Positions 35,770-47,545 of a DNA stretch of 64,000 bases are shown piece by piece. The DNA comes from Actinobacillus minor NM305 (lineage in GTDB: Bacteria > Pseudomonadota > Gammaproteobacteria > Enterobacterales > Pasteurellaceae): the NCBI RefSeq assembly GCF_000175195.1, contig NZ_ACQL01000085.1, positions 80,431 to 144,430 of the forward strand. The letters are read 5' to 3'. The notes under the pieces were generated by a model. That model saw only the letters and a list, made by a program, of their open reading frames with translations, was not told the DNA's origin and made no database searches. Numbering within the stretch: position 1 is the first letter of the stretch; each line of letters begins with the position of its first letter. Both the position numbers and the translations under genes were made by a program.

Positions 35770-37275
35770 GTGAAACGTTTAACTAAAAGTTTAGCAATGG
35801 CAACGATTGCCATGTTGGGCTGTTTATCATCTTCGGCATGGGCTGAAGAAAAAACGGCTGAAAGCTTAACAGATAAAGCTTTAAAACATGAAAAATTAGG
35901 GGTTGAAGTGGAATCAGCAAACCATAAATTCGCTGAAAAATATCCACTTCAATATAACTCTTGGAAAGCGACTTCTGAATCAACAGATCGTGGTAGTGCA
36001 TTAGCAATTGACCCTCGTTATGTTGTTTTATGGGCTGGTTATGCTTTCTCTAAAGAGTATAACAAACCTCGTGGACACTACTATTCTGTAACAGATGTGC
36101 GTGATATTTTACGTACAGGCGCACCTAAAGATGAAAATGATGGTCCTCAACCTATGGCGTGTTGGACTTGTAAAGGTCCAGATGTAGCACGTTTAATCGA
36201 AGAAAAAGGTGAACGTGGTTACTTTGATCCAAAATGGGCGAAATATGGTGCGGAAATCGTAAACTCAATTGGTTGTGCAGACTGCCACGACACAAAATCA
36301 AAAGATTTCCAAGAGGGTAAACCAGCATTACGTATTGCGCGCCCTCATGTATTACGTGCTTTAGAAACAGTAGGTTGGAAATTTGAAGACCTCGACAAGC
36401 ATGGCAAACGTGTAGCGGTTTGTGCAAACTGCCACGTTGAGTATTACTTCAAAGATAAGAAAGATGTTACTTTCCCATGGAATAACGGTGTGGACGTTGG
36501 TAGTATTGAGAAATACTATGATGAACGTCAATTTACAGACTGGACACATAAATTATCTCGTGCTCCAATGTTAAAAGCACAACACCCTGATTTTGAAATT
36601 TGGGCGCAAGGGGTTCATGGTAAAAATGGCGTGACTTGTATCGACTGCCATATGCCGAAAGTAAAAGATAAAGATGGTAAAGTTTATACTGATCACAAAA
36701 TCGGTAATCCATTCGATCAATTTGATGCAACTTGTAAAACCTGCCACGAGCAAAGCAAAGAAACCTTGCAAAAACGTGTAGCAGAACACAAAAAACAAGT
36801 GAAAGATGCCATGATCAAATTAGAAGATCAGTTAGTTAAAGCTCACTTCGAAGCAAAAGCTGCATGGGATAACGGTGCAACAGAAGAAGAGATGAAAGAC
36901 ATCTTAACGGCAATCCGTCACGCTCAATGGCGTTGGGACTACTCAGCGGCAGGTCACGGTAGCCACATTCATGCACCAGATGTAACATTACACGTGATTG
37001 CAACAGGTATTGACCGCGCAGCCGATGCTCGTGCGAAATTAGGTGTAGTATTAGCGAAACACGGTGTTACAACACCAGTTGCAATTCCAGATATTTCAAC
37101 ACGTGAAAAAGCACAACAAGCGATTGGCTTAGATATTCCTAAAGAACAAGCTGCAAAAGATGAATTCTTAAAAACAGTTGTACCACAATGGGAAGCTCAA
37201 GCACGTGAAAAAGGTTTATTACCTGCTAAAGAAGAGCCAAAAGCAGTTGTCGCACCAAAAGCAGAAGCAAAATAA
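35770..37275 (+). CDS. nrfA: Ammonia-forming cytochrome c nitrite reductase NrfA
   Basis: 501 residues, periplasmic pentaheme enzyme reducing nitrite to ammonium. A Sec signal ([22 protein letters not shown]) precedes the mature protein. The catalytic heme has the special CWTCK motif near residue 131; four CxxCH motifs follow: [35 protein letters not shown], with a distal heme ligand, is conserved. The start is GTG 35770 with a GGGGGGA ribosome-binding site seven bases upstream, not the TTG at 35746. An Ala/Lys/Pro-rich C-terminal tail ([16 protein letters not shown]) is a Pasteurellaceae feature. First gene of nrfABCD. Confidence 0.96.
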   Translation: MKRLTKSLAMATIAMLGCLSSSAWAEEKTAESLTDKALKHEKLGVEVESANHKFAEKYPLQYNSWKATSESTDRGSALAIDPRYVVLWAGYAFSKEYNKPRGHYYSVTDVRDILRTGAPKDENDGPQPMACWTCKGPDVARLIEEKGERGYFDPKWAKYGAEIVNSIGCADCHDTKSKDFQEGKPALRIARPHVLRALETVGWKFEDLDKHGKRVAVCANCHVEYYFKDKKDVTFPWNNGVDVGSIEKYYDERQFTDWTHKLSRAPMLKAQHPDFEIWAQGVHGKNGVTCIDCHMPKVKDKDGKVYTDHKIGNPFDQFDATCKTCHEQSKETLQKRVAEHKKQVKDAMIKLEDQLVKAHFEAKAAWDNGATEEEMKDILTAIRHAQWRWDYSAAGHGSHIHAPDVTLHVIATGIDRAADARAKLGVVLAKHGVTTPVAIPDISTREKAQQAIGLDIPKEQAAKDEFLKTVVPQWEAQAREKGLLPAKEEPKAVVAPKAEAK

Positions 37276-37294
37276 TTGAAGCTTGAGGTGAATT

Positions 37295-37933
37295 ATGAAA
37301 AATATCATTTCCAAAGCAGGGCGAGCAATCGCCCTACAAGCGGTCGTTTTTGCTGGTCTTTTTGCGATTTCTACTGTAAATGCTGAAATGCCGGCACAGC
37401 CTAAACCGCTATGGACAGAGCAATCTGACAGCAAAATGGCAGAAGAAGCTCGCCGTGATCCTAATAAATACTGTACGCAGTGTCACGAAACAGCAAATGC
37501 AACAGGTAAACCATTTAGCCATGCGGGTAAACACTTTCAAGAAAGTGCGAAAAGCCCAAATAGTGGCAAACAAGTAACCTGTGTAAGCTGCCACGGAAAC
37601 ATCTCTGAAGATCACCGTAAAGGTGTGAAAGATGTGATGCGTTTTAATGCTCAAGGTAAAGCAAGCAATGACAAGTTAGAACGCTCCGTTCACGAACAAA
37701 ATCAAGTTTGTGTCGCTTGCCATACGGAAGATAAATTACGTGAAAAATTCTGGGCGCACGATACACACGCAAACAAAATTGCTTGTGCAAACTGCCACGA
37801 ACTTCACCCGGAAAAAGATCCGATGAAAGACATTCCTGAAAAACAACGTATTAAACTTTGTACAGATTGTCATACCCGTATCCAAGCTAAAAAAGAAGAA
37901 GCTAACGCTCAGGAAGCTAAGGAAAATAAATAA
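37295..37933 (+). CDS. nrfB: Pentaheme cytochrome c NrfB
   Basis: 212 residues, periplasmic electron donor to NrfA. Signal peptide ends near ISTVNA (residue 30). Five CxxCH heme motifs: CTQCH, CVSCH, CVACH, CANCH, CTDCH. The C-terminus is a Lys/Glu/Ala-rich tail. GAGGTG ribosome-binding site; its stop overlaps the nrfC start in TAATG. Confidence 0.95.
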   Translation: MKNIISKAGRAIALQAVVFAGLFAISTVNAEMPAQPKPLWTEQSDSKMAEEARRDPNKYCTQCHETANATGKPFSHAGKHFQESAKSPNSGKQVTCVSCHGNISEDHRKGVKDVMRFNAQGKASNDKLERSVHEQNQVCVACHTEDKLREKFWAHDTHANKIACANCHELHPEKDPMKDIPEKQRIKLCTDCHTRIQAKKEEANAQEAKENK

Positions 37934-38610
37934 TGAGTTGCACCCGTAGAGACTTCGTCTCAGGGGCAGGTGCAATCGCTGTGGTAGCAAGTACAGGGCT
38001 TGCTACCGGAGTCAGCCTTGCTACTGGGAAAGAAGAAAAGAAAATTCGCTATGCGATGGTGCATGACGAAAATGCCTGTATCGGCTGTACTGCTTGTATG
38101 GACGCTTGTCGCACAACAAACAAAGTTCCGGAAGGTGTTTCTCGTTTAGAGATCATTCGTAGTGAGCCTTATGGCGAATTCCCTAACGTTAAATATGAAT
38201 TTTTCCGTCAGTCTTGCCAACACTGTTCTAATGCACCTTGTGTAAGTGTTTGCCCGACCGGAGCCTCCTTTGTCGATCCTGAAACAGGCATTGTGGATGT
38301 TCATTCAGATTTATGCGTAGGTTGCCAATATTGTATCGCAGTATGCCCGTATCGTGTTCGTTTTATCCACCCAGAGAAAAAATCTGCTGATAAATGTAAC
38401 TTCTGTCGTGATACCAATCTTGCTGAAGGCAAACAACCGGCTTGTGTGGAAGCCTGCCCAACGAAGGCATTAACATTTGGTGACATGAACGATCCAAACA
38501 GTGCTGTGGTACAAAAAGTCCGTCAAAATCCGGTTTATCGTACAAAAGTGAATTTAGGTACAGAGCCGAATTTATACCACATTCCATTTGGTAAAGGGGA
38601 GCATAGATAA
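37933..38610 (+). CDS. nrfC: Nitrite reductase iron-sulfur subunit NrfC
   Basis: 225 residues. It carries a twin-arginine signal (TRRDFVSGAGAIAV) and four 4Fe-4S clusters: CIGCTACMDAC, CQHCSNAPCVSVCP, CVGCQYCIAVCP and CNFC...CVEACP. With NrfD it forms the quinol-oxidising membrane module that passes electrons to NrfB. One-base overlaps with both neighbours indicate tight coupling. Confidence 0.96.
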   Translation: MSCTRRDFVSGAGAIAVVASTGLATGVSLATGKEEKKIRYAMVHDENACIGCTACMDACRTTNKVPEGVSRLEIIRSEPYGEFPNVKYEFFRQSCQHCSNAPCVSVCPTGASFVDPETGIVDVHSDLCVGCQYCIAVCPYRVRFIHPEKKSADKCNFCRDTNLAEGKQPACVEACPTKALTFGDMNDPNSAVVQKVRQNPVYRTKVNLGTEPNLYHIPFGKGEHR

Positions 38611-39575
38611 TGAGTAACTATATTCCATTTCAAACCCCAAATTTAGTGTGGGACAGCACCATTGCCATTTATCTCTTTTTATTAGGGATTGCTTCAGGTT
38701 CTGTGCAGTTAGCTATTGCTTACCGCAATAGCGTGAAGGTTGAAAAGCCCAGTGAAAACTGGATTATTCGCAGTGCTGCGGTACTAGGCACTATTCCAAC
38801 GATTATCGGTTTAACCTTGTTGATCTTTCACTTAACAAAACCGTGGACGTTCTGGAAATTAATGTTCAACTATAATGGCAGTTCTGTGATGTCAATGGGC
38901 GTAATGCTTTTCCAAGTCTATATGGCAGTATTAGTCATTTGGATTGCCATTATGTTTAAAGACTGGATTGCAAACCTTGTGCATCGTTATTTTCCTGCAT
39001 TCAAATTCCTCTTAGGCTGGATTGATTTTGCAGAGAATAAATTGCTCAAAGCAGTTGAATTTGTGCTATTCGTTTTAGCTGCCGTATTAGGGGCTTATAC
39101 TGGTTTCTTACTTTCAGCATTGATTAGCTATCCAATGCTAAACAACCCGGTTCTCCCGGCATTATTCCTTGCTTCCGGGACATCATCGGGGATTGCAGCA
39201 ACTTTCTTAATGATTTTAATTGCTGGTAAGTTATCTGGACATAGTCAAGAAGTGAGCTTTATTCATAAATTTGAAGTGCCGATTATGGTCACTGAATTAG
39301 GTTTATTAGTTTGCTTCTTTGTCGGCTTACATTTTGGTGGCGGCGATAAAACCCTTGCATTACACAATGCCTTATCCGGTTTCTGGGGAATGGTATTCTG
39401 GATTGGCGTGTTCTTTATCGGGATTTTAATTCCATTAGTTGCTAACATTTTTGGTGGCGATAAAGTTAAACACAGTGTAAAAATCATTATTTTAGTCTCT
39501 ATTTTTGACTTAATTGGGGTACTCTGTTTACGTTATTTTATCCTCTATGCAGGACAATTAACGGTTGCAAGTTAA
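38610..39575 (+). CDS. nrfD: Nitrite reductase membrane subunit NrfD
   Basis: 321 residues with eight or nine membrane helices, NrfD/PsrC family, the menaquinol-binding subunit. WDSTIAIYLFLLGIASGSVQ at the start and FLLGWIDFAENKLLKAVEF in the middle are typical. It closes the operon; nrfEFG, needed for attachment of the CWTCK heme, are not in the window and must lie elsewhere. Confidence 0.94.
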   Translation: MSNYIPFQTPNLVWDSTIAIYLFLLGIASGSVQLAIAYRNSVKVEKPSENWIIRSAAVLGTIPTIIGLTLLIFHLTKPWTFWKLMFNYNGSSVMSMGVMLFQVYMAVLVIWIAIMFKDWIANLVHRYFPAFKFLLGWIDFAENKLLKAVEFVLFVLAAVLGAYTGFLLSALISYPMLNNPVLPALFLASGTSSGIAATFLMILIAGKLSGHSQEVSFIHKFEVPIMVTELGLLVCFFVGLHFGGGDKTLALHNALSGFWGMVFWIGVFFIGILIPLVANIFGGDKVKHSVKIIILVSIFDLIGVLCLRYFILYAGQLTVAS

Positions 39576-39585
39576 ACCTTCTCTC

Positions 39586-39638
39586 AAGCGGTTATTTTTG
39601 TAAAAAGTTTTGCAAAAATGACCGCTTTCTCGTTTTTC
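39586..39638 (+). terminator. Terminator of nrfABCD made of two inverted uptake signals
   Basis: A 15-bp stem with one mismatch (AAGCGGTTATTTTTG / CAAAAATGACCGCTT), 12-base loop, followed by TCTCGTTTTTCT. It begins 11 bases after the nrfD stop. Confidence 0.8.
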
Positions 39639-39720
39639 TATTAGCAAAAAAGCCTGTTTTCCTGTAAACTGTTATCCCGTCCTGATGGTTTACTTCGCTT
39701 TTAAAAGTAAACTTTCTTAA

Positions 39721-41394
<1,674 letters not shown>

Positions 41395-41413
41395 TTTAAA
41401 CATTTAAGAAAAT

Positions 41414-41463
41414 AAGCGGTCTGTTTTTTGCAAATTTTGCAATAAAACAGACCGCTTTTGTAT
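41414..41463 (+). terminator. Terminator of pyrG made of two inverted uptake signals
   Basis: A perfect 14-bp stem AAGCGGTCTGTTTT / AAAACAGACCGCTT with an additional inner TTGCAAATTTTGCAA hairpin, followed by TTGTATTTT. Confidence 0.85.
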
Positions 41464-41583
41464 TTTATATCAGCCATAAAACATGAAAAAGATCAAAACA
41501 AAACACTAAAATGTTATTTATATTTTACATTTCTGATATTAAAGAGGTAAAATAAAACTCAGTTGAACATTTTAGGAGGCTAT

Positions 41584-42318
41584 ATGAATTCAACATCTCT
41601 TCTTACCAAACTTAAACAGGAACTCTTTAGTGGTTGGACTAAATTTGAAGCCAGTTGGCTATTGCTTTTTCTTGCAATTCAGATAGGTATTTTTGTTATT
41701 CAGCCTGACTCTTGGATTGCAACCATTGCCGCAATCACAGGTATTTTATGTGTGGTTTTTGTCGGTAAAGGTAAAATCAGTAACTATTTCTTTGGTCTGA
41801 TCTCTGTTTCACTTTACGCTTACATTTCTTATACATTTAAATTATACGGCGAAATGATGCTTAACTTATTGGTTTACGTACCGGTTCAGTTTATTGGATT
41901 TTACTTCTGGCGTAAAAATATGACTAATCAAAACACCGTAAATACTGCTGGTGCAAGCGAAGTTATTGCCAAAGCGCTCAACGCCAAACAGTGGGGGATT
42001 TTAGCCATTGTGACTGTAATCGGTACTTTCTCTTATATTGAATTATTAAAATATCTCGGCAGTGCATTAGCCGTATTAGACGGTGCGACGGTTGTGATTT
42101 CTATTGTTGCTCAAGTCTTAATGATTATGCGTTATCGTGAGCAATGGGCATTATGGATTATTGTGAATATAATGACTATCTCTCTTTGGGCGGTAATGTA
42201 TTTCCAAAATGGCGAAACAAGTACGCCATTATTAGTGATGTATATGATGTATTTATGTAACTCCATTTATGGTTACTACAACTGGATTCAGTTAGAAAAA
42301 CGACATCATCAGCACTAA
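41584..42318 (+). CDS. pnuC: Nicotinamide riboside transporter PnuC
   Basis: 244 residues with seven helices, PnuC family, for import of nicotinamide riboside. LFSGWTKFEASWLLLFLAIQ and VYVPVQFIGFYFWRKNM are typical; WIIVNIMTISLWAVMYF holds the conserved Trp-Asn substrate region. Pasteurellaceae cannot make NAD from scratch, so this is a key uptake gene. ATG 41584 has AGGAGG five bases upstream; the TTG at 41563 would start before that ribosome-binding site and is rejected. Confidence 0.94.
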   Translation: MNSTSLLTKLKQELFSGWTKFEASWLLLFLAIQIGIFVIQPDSWIATIAAITGILCVVFVGKGKISNYFFGLISVSLYAYISYTFKLYGEMMLNLLVYVPVQFIGFYFWRKNMTNQNTVNTAGASEVIAKALNAKQWGILAIVTVIGTFSYIELLKYLGSALAVLDGATVVISIVAQVLMIMRYREQWALWIIVNIMTISLWAVMYFQNGETSTPLLVMYMMYLCNSIYGYYNWIQLEKRHHQH

Positions 42319-42324
42319 AATAAT

Positions 42325-42362
42325 ATGCCCTCGTGTGTATTAAAACAAACGAGGGCATTTTA
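42325..42362. terminator. Terminator between pnuC and the add remnant
   Basis: A perfect 10-bp stem ATGCCCTCGT / ACGAGGGCAT with a 14-base loop, followed by TTTTAATT, between convergent genes. Confidence 0.75.
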
Positions 42363-42363
42363 A

Positions 42364-43394
42364 TTAAAGGCTTATTGCATAGCGTTGCATAATATACGCT
42401 TGTAAGGCTTTTTTATCTCTCTCATTTAAAAATGCAGCTTGAATCGCATTCTTTAGCAGCTGTTTTGCTTCTTCCTCTTTTAGCTGATAATCGGCTTCTA
42501 ATAAACGAAATTCTTGCTGAATATAGGTTTGTGAAACCGTCATATTATCTGTGTTCAAGGTTGCTAAAATGCCTTTTATTAAGAAGGTTCTGAGCGGATA
42601 GTCATGCAAGTTCTCCGTTGCTTTTGTTTGTAAATTGCTACAAGGACACATCTCAAGCGCAACGCGATCTCCTGATAAACGTTGCATCACATCTTCCGAT
42701 TCTACTGCTCGAATCCCATGCCCAATGCGTTTTGCACCTAGGTCTAGCGCTTGCGCAACATTTTCTGCACCAGCCGCTTCTCCAGCGTGAATAGTAAAAG
42801 GGACGCCTAATGCATTCGCTAATTCAAATATTTGGCTAAAATCTTTTGTCGGATAACCTGCTTCCGGGCCTGCTAAATCAATCGCGACCACACCTGCTGA
42901 TGAATCCGTTAAAAACTGTTTAGCAACACGTACTGTTTCTAAATTTCCCTCTAAAGATCCAATACCTCGTAAACAGCACAAAATCAAGTTTACTTTAAAT
43001 AAAGAGGATTGTTCCAGTCCATGTTGTAATCCTTTTAAGGCAGTTTCAACAACCTGAGATTGTATTAGCCCTTTTTTTGTATGTAGCTGTGGTGCAAAAC
43101 GAATTTCCGCATAAGCTATGCCTTGCGCATCTAAACGCTTGACAAGATCACAAACAGCGGAAGTGATTGCTTCCCCTGTTTGTAATAACGAAACAGGAAT
43201 CGCAAAGCATTCTAAATACTGATTGAGATCACTACAATCTTTAGGTGCAGAAATTAACGGTAGTAACTGTTCAACTCTTTTTACCGGTAATGCAATGTGT
43301 TGTTTCTCCGCCCATTCAAGCATCCATTCTCAGGAGAAAGAGAACCATCTAGATGAAGATGGAGATCTATTAATCCATATTTTTTAAGATTCAT
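42364..43394 (-). pseudogene. add: Adenosine deaminase, frameshifted near the N-terminus
   Basis: The downstream frame (42364-43323, 319 codons) is adenosine deaminase: AEIRFAPQLH, HAGEAAGAENV, RIGHGIRA, CPCSNLQTK and LATLNTDN are all there. The first 24 codons, including the zinc-binding HLHLDGS, are in another frame from an ATG at 43394 (MNLKKYGLIDLHLHLDGSLS). The frames break at about 43324, where GAGAATGGATGCTTGAATGG should read as ...N-G-W-M-L-E-W. Loss of one GGAT unit from a GGATGGATG direct repeat explains it, and restoring four bases gives a normal 344-residue protein. Without the first segment the enzyme lacks two metal ligands. A sequencing error or a reversible slip is possible. 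Confidence 0.88.
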
Positions 43395-43429
43395 TTCGAT
43401 ATAACTACCTTAAGCCATACAACAATCTT

Positions 43430-44452
43430 TTACGCTTTCGCACGATATTTAGCGTGTTGTTTTACCGCTTTACGAATTTGACGAACATTGGTACGGCGGC
43501 GATTTTTAGTAACATCTACCTTCGTTTCTGTTTCTGCCGGCAAGCCAACCAGCTCACGCAAATAGTTTACCTGTTCTAAGCCCATTTCTTCCCAACCGCC
43601 ACGAGGTAAACTTTTTTCCAGTTTGATATTACCATAGCGAATACGGATCAAACGGCTCACTTCAACACCTTGTGATTCCCATAAACGGCGCACTTCACGA
43701 TTACGCCCTTCGGTTAAAGTTACATCAAACCATTGGTTAATCCCAGTGCCGCCTACGGCTTTAATTTGTTTAAAGTTTGCCGGTCCGTCTTCTAATTGCA
43801 CGCCTTTGCGTAAACGTTGAAGCATAGCTTCATCAACATTACCAAAAACACGCACAGAATATTCACGCTCAACTTCACGGCTTGGGTGCATTAAACGGTT
43901 AGCTAATTCGCCATCGGTGGTGAAAAGCAGTAGCCCCGAAGTGTTAATATCTAAACGCCCCACCGCAACCCAACGAGAACCCGTTAAACGAGGTAAACGG
44001 TCGAAAACTGTTGCTCGTCCTTCCGGATCTGAACGTGTACACAGTTCGCCTTCCGGTTTGTAATACATTAGCACACGACAAATCTCTTTTTGGGTTGGAA
44101 TCAGGTTGATCAAATGACCATCAATACGGATTTTGGTTGCTGAACTCACTTGAACACGATCGCCAAGCGAAGCTATTTTACCATCAACACTCACACGCCC
44201 AGCGGCGATGATTTCTTCTAATTCACGGCGAGAACCTTGCCCTGCACGCGCCAAAATTTTCTGTAATTTTTCGCCAACAACCTTCTCTTTCTTTTCATTT
44301 AAGACTGGAGAAGCGGTCGGTTTTGCTGTTTTTTTTGCAATAAGCGGTTTAGAGGTTGGACGAGTCGCTCGCTTTTCATTGCGTTCTGCAAGGCGAGGAT
44401 TTTTATTCGCTACTGTCGATTTTGTTGTTTGTTTGGTTTGAAAAGTTTTCAT
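43430..44452 (-). CDS. rluB: 23S rRNA pseudouridine synthase RluB
   Basis: 340 residues. A basic low-complexity N-terminus (about 55 residues) precedes an S4 RNA-binding domain ([22 protein letters not shown]) and the RsuA-type catalytic core, whose Asp is in [30 protein letters not shown] is the other family motif. It forms pseudouridine at position 2605 of 23S rRNA. The C-terminus is again basic. An AGGAAC ribosome-binding site precedes the ATG. Confidence 0.94.
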   Translation of the reverse strand: MKTFQTKQTTKSTVANKNPRLAERNEKRATRPTSKPLIAKKTAKPTASPVLNEKKEKVVGEKLQKILARAGQGSRRELEEIIAAGRVSVDGKIASLGDRVQVSSATKIRIDGHLINLIPTQKEICRVLMYYKPEGELCTRSDPEGRATVFDRLPRLTGSRWVAVGRLDINTSGLLLFTTDGELANRLMHPSREVEREYSVRVFGNVDEAMLQRLRKGVQLEDGPANFKQIKAVGGTGINQWFDVTLTEGRNREVRRLWESQGVEVSRLIRIRYGNIKLEKSLPRGGWEEMGLEQVNYLRELVGLPAETETKVDVTKNRRRTNVRQIRKAVKQHAKYRAKA

Positions 44453-44508
44453 TTAGCGTTCCTATTGTCGCTTTCACAAGCGTCGATAATCAAAGGCAGA
44501 ATCTCTGC

Positions 44509-45126
44509 CTATAAAAATGGGGTTAAATCGCCCGAGCCTTCACGAATAATGACTGGGCTGTCGTCTGTTAAATCAATCACGGTAGTTGGCTCTGCGCCTA
44601 AATACCCTCCGTGGATAATCAAATCAACTTGACGTTCTAACAGATCTCGAATTGCCTCGGGATCTGATTGAGTGATTTCTTCATCAGGTAGCATTAACGA
44701 GCAAGACAAAATCGGTTCGCCTAGTGCAGAAATCAAAGCTAACGCAATTTCATTTTGTGGCACACGAATCCCGATGGTTTTTCGCTTCGTTAATAAACGG
44801 CGAGGGACATCTTTTGTTGCCGGCAAAATAAAGGTGTAAGGATTTGGCACGTTATTTTTAATTAAGCGATAGGCTTGGTTACTAACCATTGCATAATTGG
44901 ACAATTCCGATAAATCGCTACAAACTAACGTAAAGTTATGGTTTTCTGGCAATTTTCGGATTTTGACAATGCGCTCCATTGCCGATTTATTTCCTATCGC
45001 ACAACCTAATGCATAACCAGAATCAGTCGGATAAATAATAACACCATCATTTTTGATAATTTCGACCGCTTGGTTAATTAAACGAGGCTGTGGGTTATCA
45101 GGGTGAATATAGAAAAATTGGCTCAT
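44509..45126 (-). CDS. yciO: YciO/Sua5/YrdC-family protein
   Basis: 205 residues from ATG 45126 (MSQFFYIHPDNPQPR), the length of E. coli YciO (206). The YrdC fold is shown by IIYPTDSGYALGCAIGNK, KIRKLPENHNFTLVC, RKTIGIRVPQN and GEPILSCSLMLP. The related TsaC makes threonylcarbamoyl-AMP for t6A; YciO has a weaker, less clear role. The open frame to 45183 carries no ribosome-binding site or homology. Confidence 0.88.
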   Translation of the reverse strand: MSQFFYIHPDNPQPRLINQAVEIIKNDGVIIYPTDSGYALGCAIGNKSAMERIVKIRKLPENHNFTLVCSDLSELSNYAMVSNQAYRLIKNNVPNPYTFILPATKDVPRRLLTKRKTIGIRVPQNEIALALISALGEPILSCSLMLPDEEITQSDPEAIRDLLERQVDLIIHGGYLGAEPTTVIDLTDDSPVIIREGSGDLTPFL

Positions 45127-45253
45127 TATTTTGCGTAATGGATAAAGAAAATTAAGGCTGTTATTATACATTATCCTAAGCAATTCTACTTAAAAAATAA
45201 ACGCCTTTCTGAAAGAAAATCAAGAAAGGCGTAAATGAAGTTAAGAGATAAAA

Positions 45254-46708
45254 CTACACATCGTAAGTGGTCGATGCCGTATTCCCACCACGACCAGTCC
45301 AGTTAGTGTGGAAGAACTCGCCGCGTGGTTTGTCGGTACGCTCATAGGTGTGTGCGCCGAAGTAGTCACGTTGTGCTTGAAGTAAGTTTGCCGGCACTCG
45401 CTCAGAGGTATAACCGTCTAAGAAGGTGATTGCGCTTGCCATACAAGGCATTGGGATACCCACTTCGATAGACTTCGCTACTACTTTACGCCAATCGCTT
45501 AAGGCGTTTTCTAAAATGCCTTTGAAGTACGCATCTGACCCTAAGAAGATTAAATCCGGGTTCGCTTCGTACGCATCACGAATGTTACCTAAGAAACGGC
45601 TACGAATGATACAACCTTCACGCCATAATAACGCTGTTGCACCGTAGTTGATGTCCCAACCGAAGTTTTCAGACGCTTCACGAATGAGCATAAAACCTTG
45701 TGCGTAAGAGATGATTTTTGACGCTAATAACGCTTTACGCACCGCTTCGATCCAAACTTGTTTATCGCCTTCAACTTTGCCGATGGTTTTGTTGAACAGT
45801 TTAGAGGCAGCAACACGTTGATCTTTGAATGAAGAGACGCAACGAGCAAACACTGACTCTGTGATTAAAGTTAATGGAATACCGAAATCTAATGCGTTGA
45901 TCCCCGTCCATTTACCTGTACCTTTTTGACCTGCGGTATCAAGGATTTTTTCCACTAACGGCGTGCCGTCTGTGTCTTTGTAGCCTAAAATATCGGTCGT
46001 GATGTCGATTAAATAGCTATCAAGTTCCGTTTTTTTCCATTCAGCAAAGATCGCTTGCATTTCATCATAGCTTAAACCTAAACCGTCTTTTAAGAATTGG
46101 TAGGCTTCACAGATTAACTGCATATCGCCGTATTCGATACCGTTGTGTACCATTTTCACGAAATGACCGGCACCTTCTTTACCCACCCAATCACAGCAAG
46201 GCTCGCCTTTGTCGGTTTTCGCTGAAATCGCTTGGAAAATCGGTTTCACATATTGCCACGCTTCTTCGTTACCGCCCGGCATAATCGAAGGCCCGTGACG
46301 TGCGCCTTCTTCACCGCCCGACACGCCCGAACCGATAAAGCGAATACCTTTTTCCGCTAAGGCTTTCACACGGCGGTTGGTATCAGGATAGTTTGAGTTA
46401 CCGCCATCAATGATGATGTCGCCCTCTTCTAAGTGCGGTAATAATGCCTCGATAAATTGATCGACTACTTCCCCCGCACGCACCATTAACATCACTTTGC
46501 GTGGTTTTTCTAATTTAGCGGCTAAATCTTCTAAGGAATACGCGCCGATAATATTTGTACCTTTCGCCGCGCCTTCTAAAAATTCATCTACTTTTGAAGT
46601 AGTACGGTTATACGCCACGACTTTAAAGCCGTTGTCGTTCATATTTAAAATAAGGTTCTGACCCATTACCGCTAAACCGATAACGCCGATATCGCCTTTT
46701 ACTGACAT
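45254..46708 (-). CDS. gnd: 6-phosphogluconate dehydrogenase, decarboxylating
   Basis: 484 residues, third enzyme of the oxidative pentose phosphate pathway, giving ribulose-5-phosphate, CO2 and NADPH. NADP site GVIGLAVMGQNLILNM, substrate site GSGVSGGEEGARHGPSIMPGG (GVSGGEEGA), catalytic Lys in FVKMVHNGIEYG. zwf and pgl are on the same strand about 4-6 kb upstream, separated by accessory genes and palindromes. Confidence 0.98.
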   Translation of the reverse strand: MSVKGDIGVIGLAVMGQNLILNMNDNGFKVVAYNRTTSKVDEFLEGAAKGTNIIGAYSLEDLAAKLEKPRKVMLMVRAGEVVDQFIEALLPHLEEGDIIIDGGNSNYPDTNRRVKALAEKGIRFIGSGVSGGEEGARHGPSIMPGGNEEAWQYVKPIFQAISAKTDKGEPCCDWVGKEGAGHFVKMVHNGIEYGDMQLICEAYQFLKDGLGLSYDEMQAIFAEWKKTELDSYLIDITTDILGYKDTDGTPLVEKILDTAGQKGTGKWTGINALDFGIPLTLITESVFARCVSSFKDQRVAASKLFNKTIGKVEGDKQVWIEAVRKALLASKIISYAQGFMLIREASENFGWDINYGATALLWREGCIIRSRFLGNIRDAYEANPDLIFLGSDAYFKGILENALSDWRKVVAKSIEVGIPMPCMASAITFLDGYTSERVPANLLQAQRDYFGAHTYERTDKPRGEFFHTNWTGRGGNTASTTYDV

Positions 46709-46724
46709 TTTTTGCTCCTGTTGT

Positions 46725-46783
46725 GTAGGGTGCGTGTCAACGCACCGTTTTGAATTTTTGGTGCGTTAGCAAACGCACCCTAC
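46725..46783. repeat. Pair of GTAG-headed palindromes (REP/BIME-like)
   Basis: Plus unit: GTAG then GGTGCGTGTCAACGCACC, a hairpin (46725-46746). Minus unit: GGTGCGTTAGCAAACGCACC then CTAC, the same head inverted (46760-46783). The 13 bases between are AT-rich. This is the layout of REP sequences in inverted pairs. It lies between gnd and the racemase gene and may also fold as an mRNA hairpin just upstream of gnd. Confidence 0.7.
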
Positions 46784-46844
46784 TGATACTTTTAAATTTG
46801 TTTGCGGAAAATTTAAGAAATTTGACCGCTTGTATAACCCGAAT

Positions 46845-47537
46845 TTATCTATCTAAAATAAAATCTACCGCCATTTCACTATGTAATTGAGCGGTATCAA
46901 AAAACGGTAACGCTGAATCTTCTTGATTTATCAATAAACCAATTTCTGTGCAACCTAGAATAACACCTTCAGCACCAAGTGCGGTCAGATTTTCAATCGT
47001 TTTTAAATAAAATGCTTTGGACTGCGGTAAAATTTTACCTACGCAAAGTTCTTCAAAAATAATGCGATGAATTTCCTGCTGTGTCTCAATCTCGGGCACA
47101 ATAGCGGTAATCCCTCTTTCGGCTAAACCATCACGATAAAAATTATCGCTCATCGTAAACGCCGTTCCCAGCAAGGCGACCTTTGTTAAATTCTGCTGTT
47201 TAATCCGATTTGCTACGCAATCCAAAATATGTAAAAACGGCACAGAAATACTGTCGATAATTTGTTTTGCCACTTTGTGCATAGTATTCGTGGCTAATAA
47301 AATGCCATCTACGCCTGTTTGTTCTAATGATTTAGCGTGTTCAGCTAAAATTTCACCCGCTTTTTGCCAATCGCCTGATTTTTGACATTGCACAATTTCG
47401 GCAAAATCAACACTTGAAATCATCAATTTTGCACTCGCATTGCCACCTAAATGTTGATTAACTGCTCGGTTTATCGCTAGATAATAAGAAACCGTACTTT
47501 CAGGGCTCATTCCCCCTAAAATTCCTAGTGTTTTCAT
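46845..47537 (-). CDS. Aspartate/glutamate racemase family protein (YgeA-type)
   Basis: 230 residues, PLP-independent racemase fold. LGILGGMSPESTVSYY is the typical start. Of the two catalytic positions, the first is Thr in LLATNTMHKVA and the second Cys in VILGCTEIG; this Thr/Cys pair is that of the E. coli YgeA broad-specificity racemase rather than the Cys/Cys pair of aspartate racemases. It starts eight bases before the DUF1304 gene's end on the same strand and is probably co-transcribed with it. Confidence 0.83.
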   Translation of the reverse strand: MKTLGILGGMSPESTVSYYLAINRAVNQHLGGNASAKLMISSVDFAEIVQCQKSGDWQKAGEILAEHAKSLEQTGVDGILLATNTMHKVAKQIIDSISVPFLHILDCVANRIKQQNLTKVALLGTAFTMSDNFYRDGLAERGITAIVPEIETQQEIHRIIFEELCVGKILPQSKAFYLKTIENLTALGAEGVILGCTEIGLLINQEDSALPFFDTAQLHSEMAVDFILDR

Positions 47538-47545
47538 TTTAACTC

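Noticed and set aside
35746..35770. TTG start eight codons before the chosen nrfA start
   Set aside because: It precedes the GGGGGGA ribosome-binding site that fits the GTG at 35770, and it adds residues not typical of the signal peptide.
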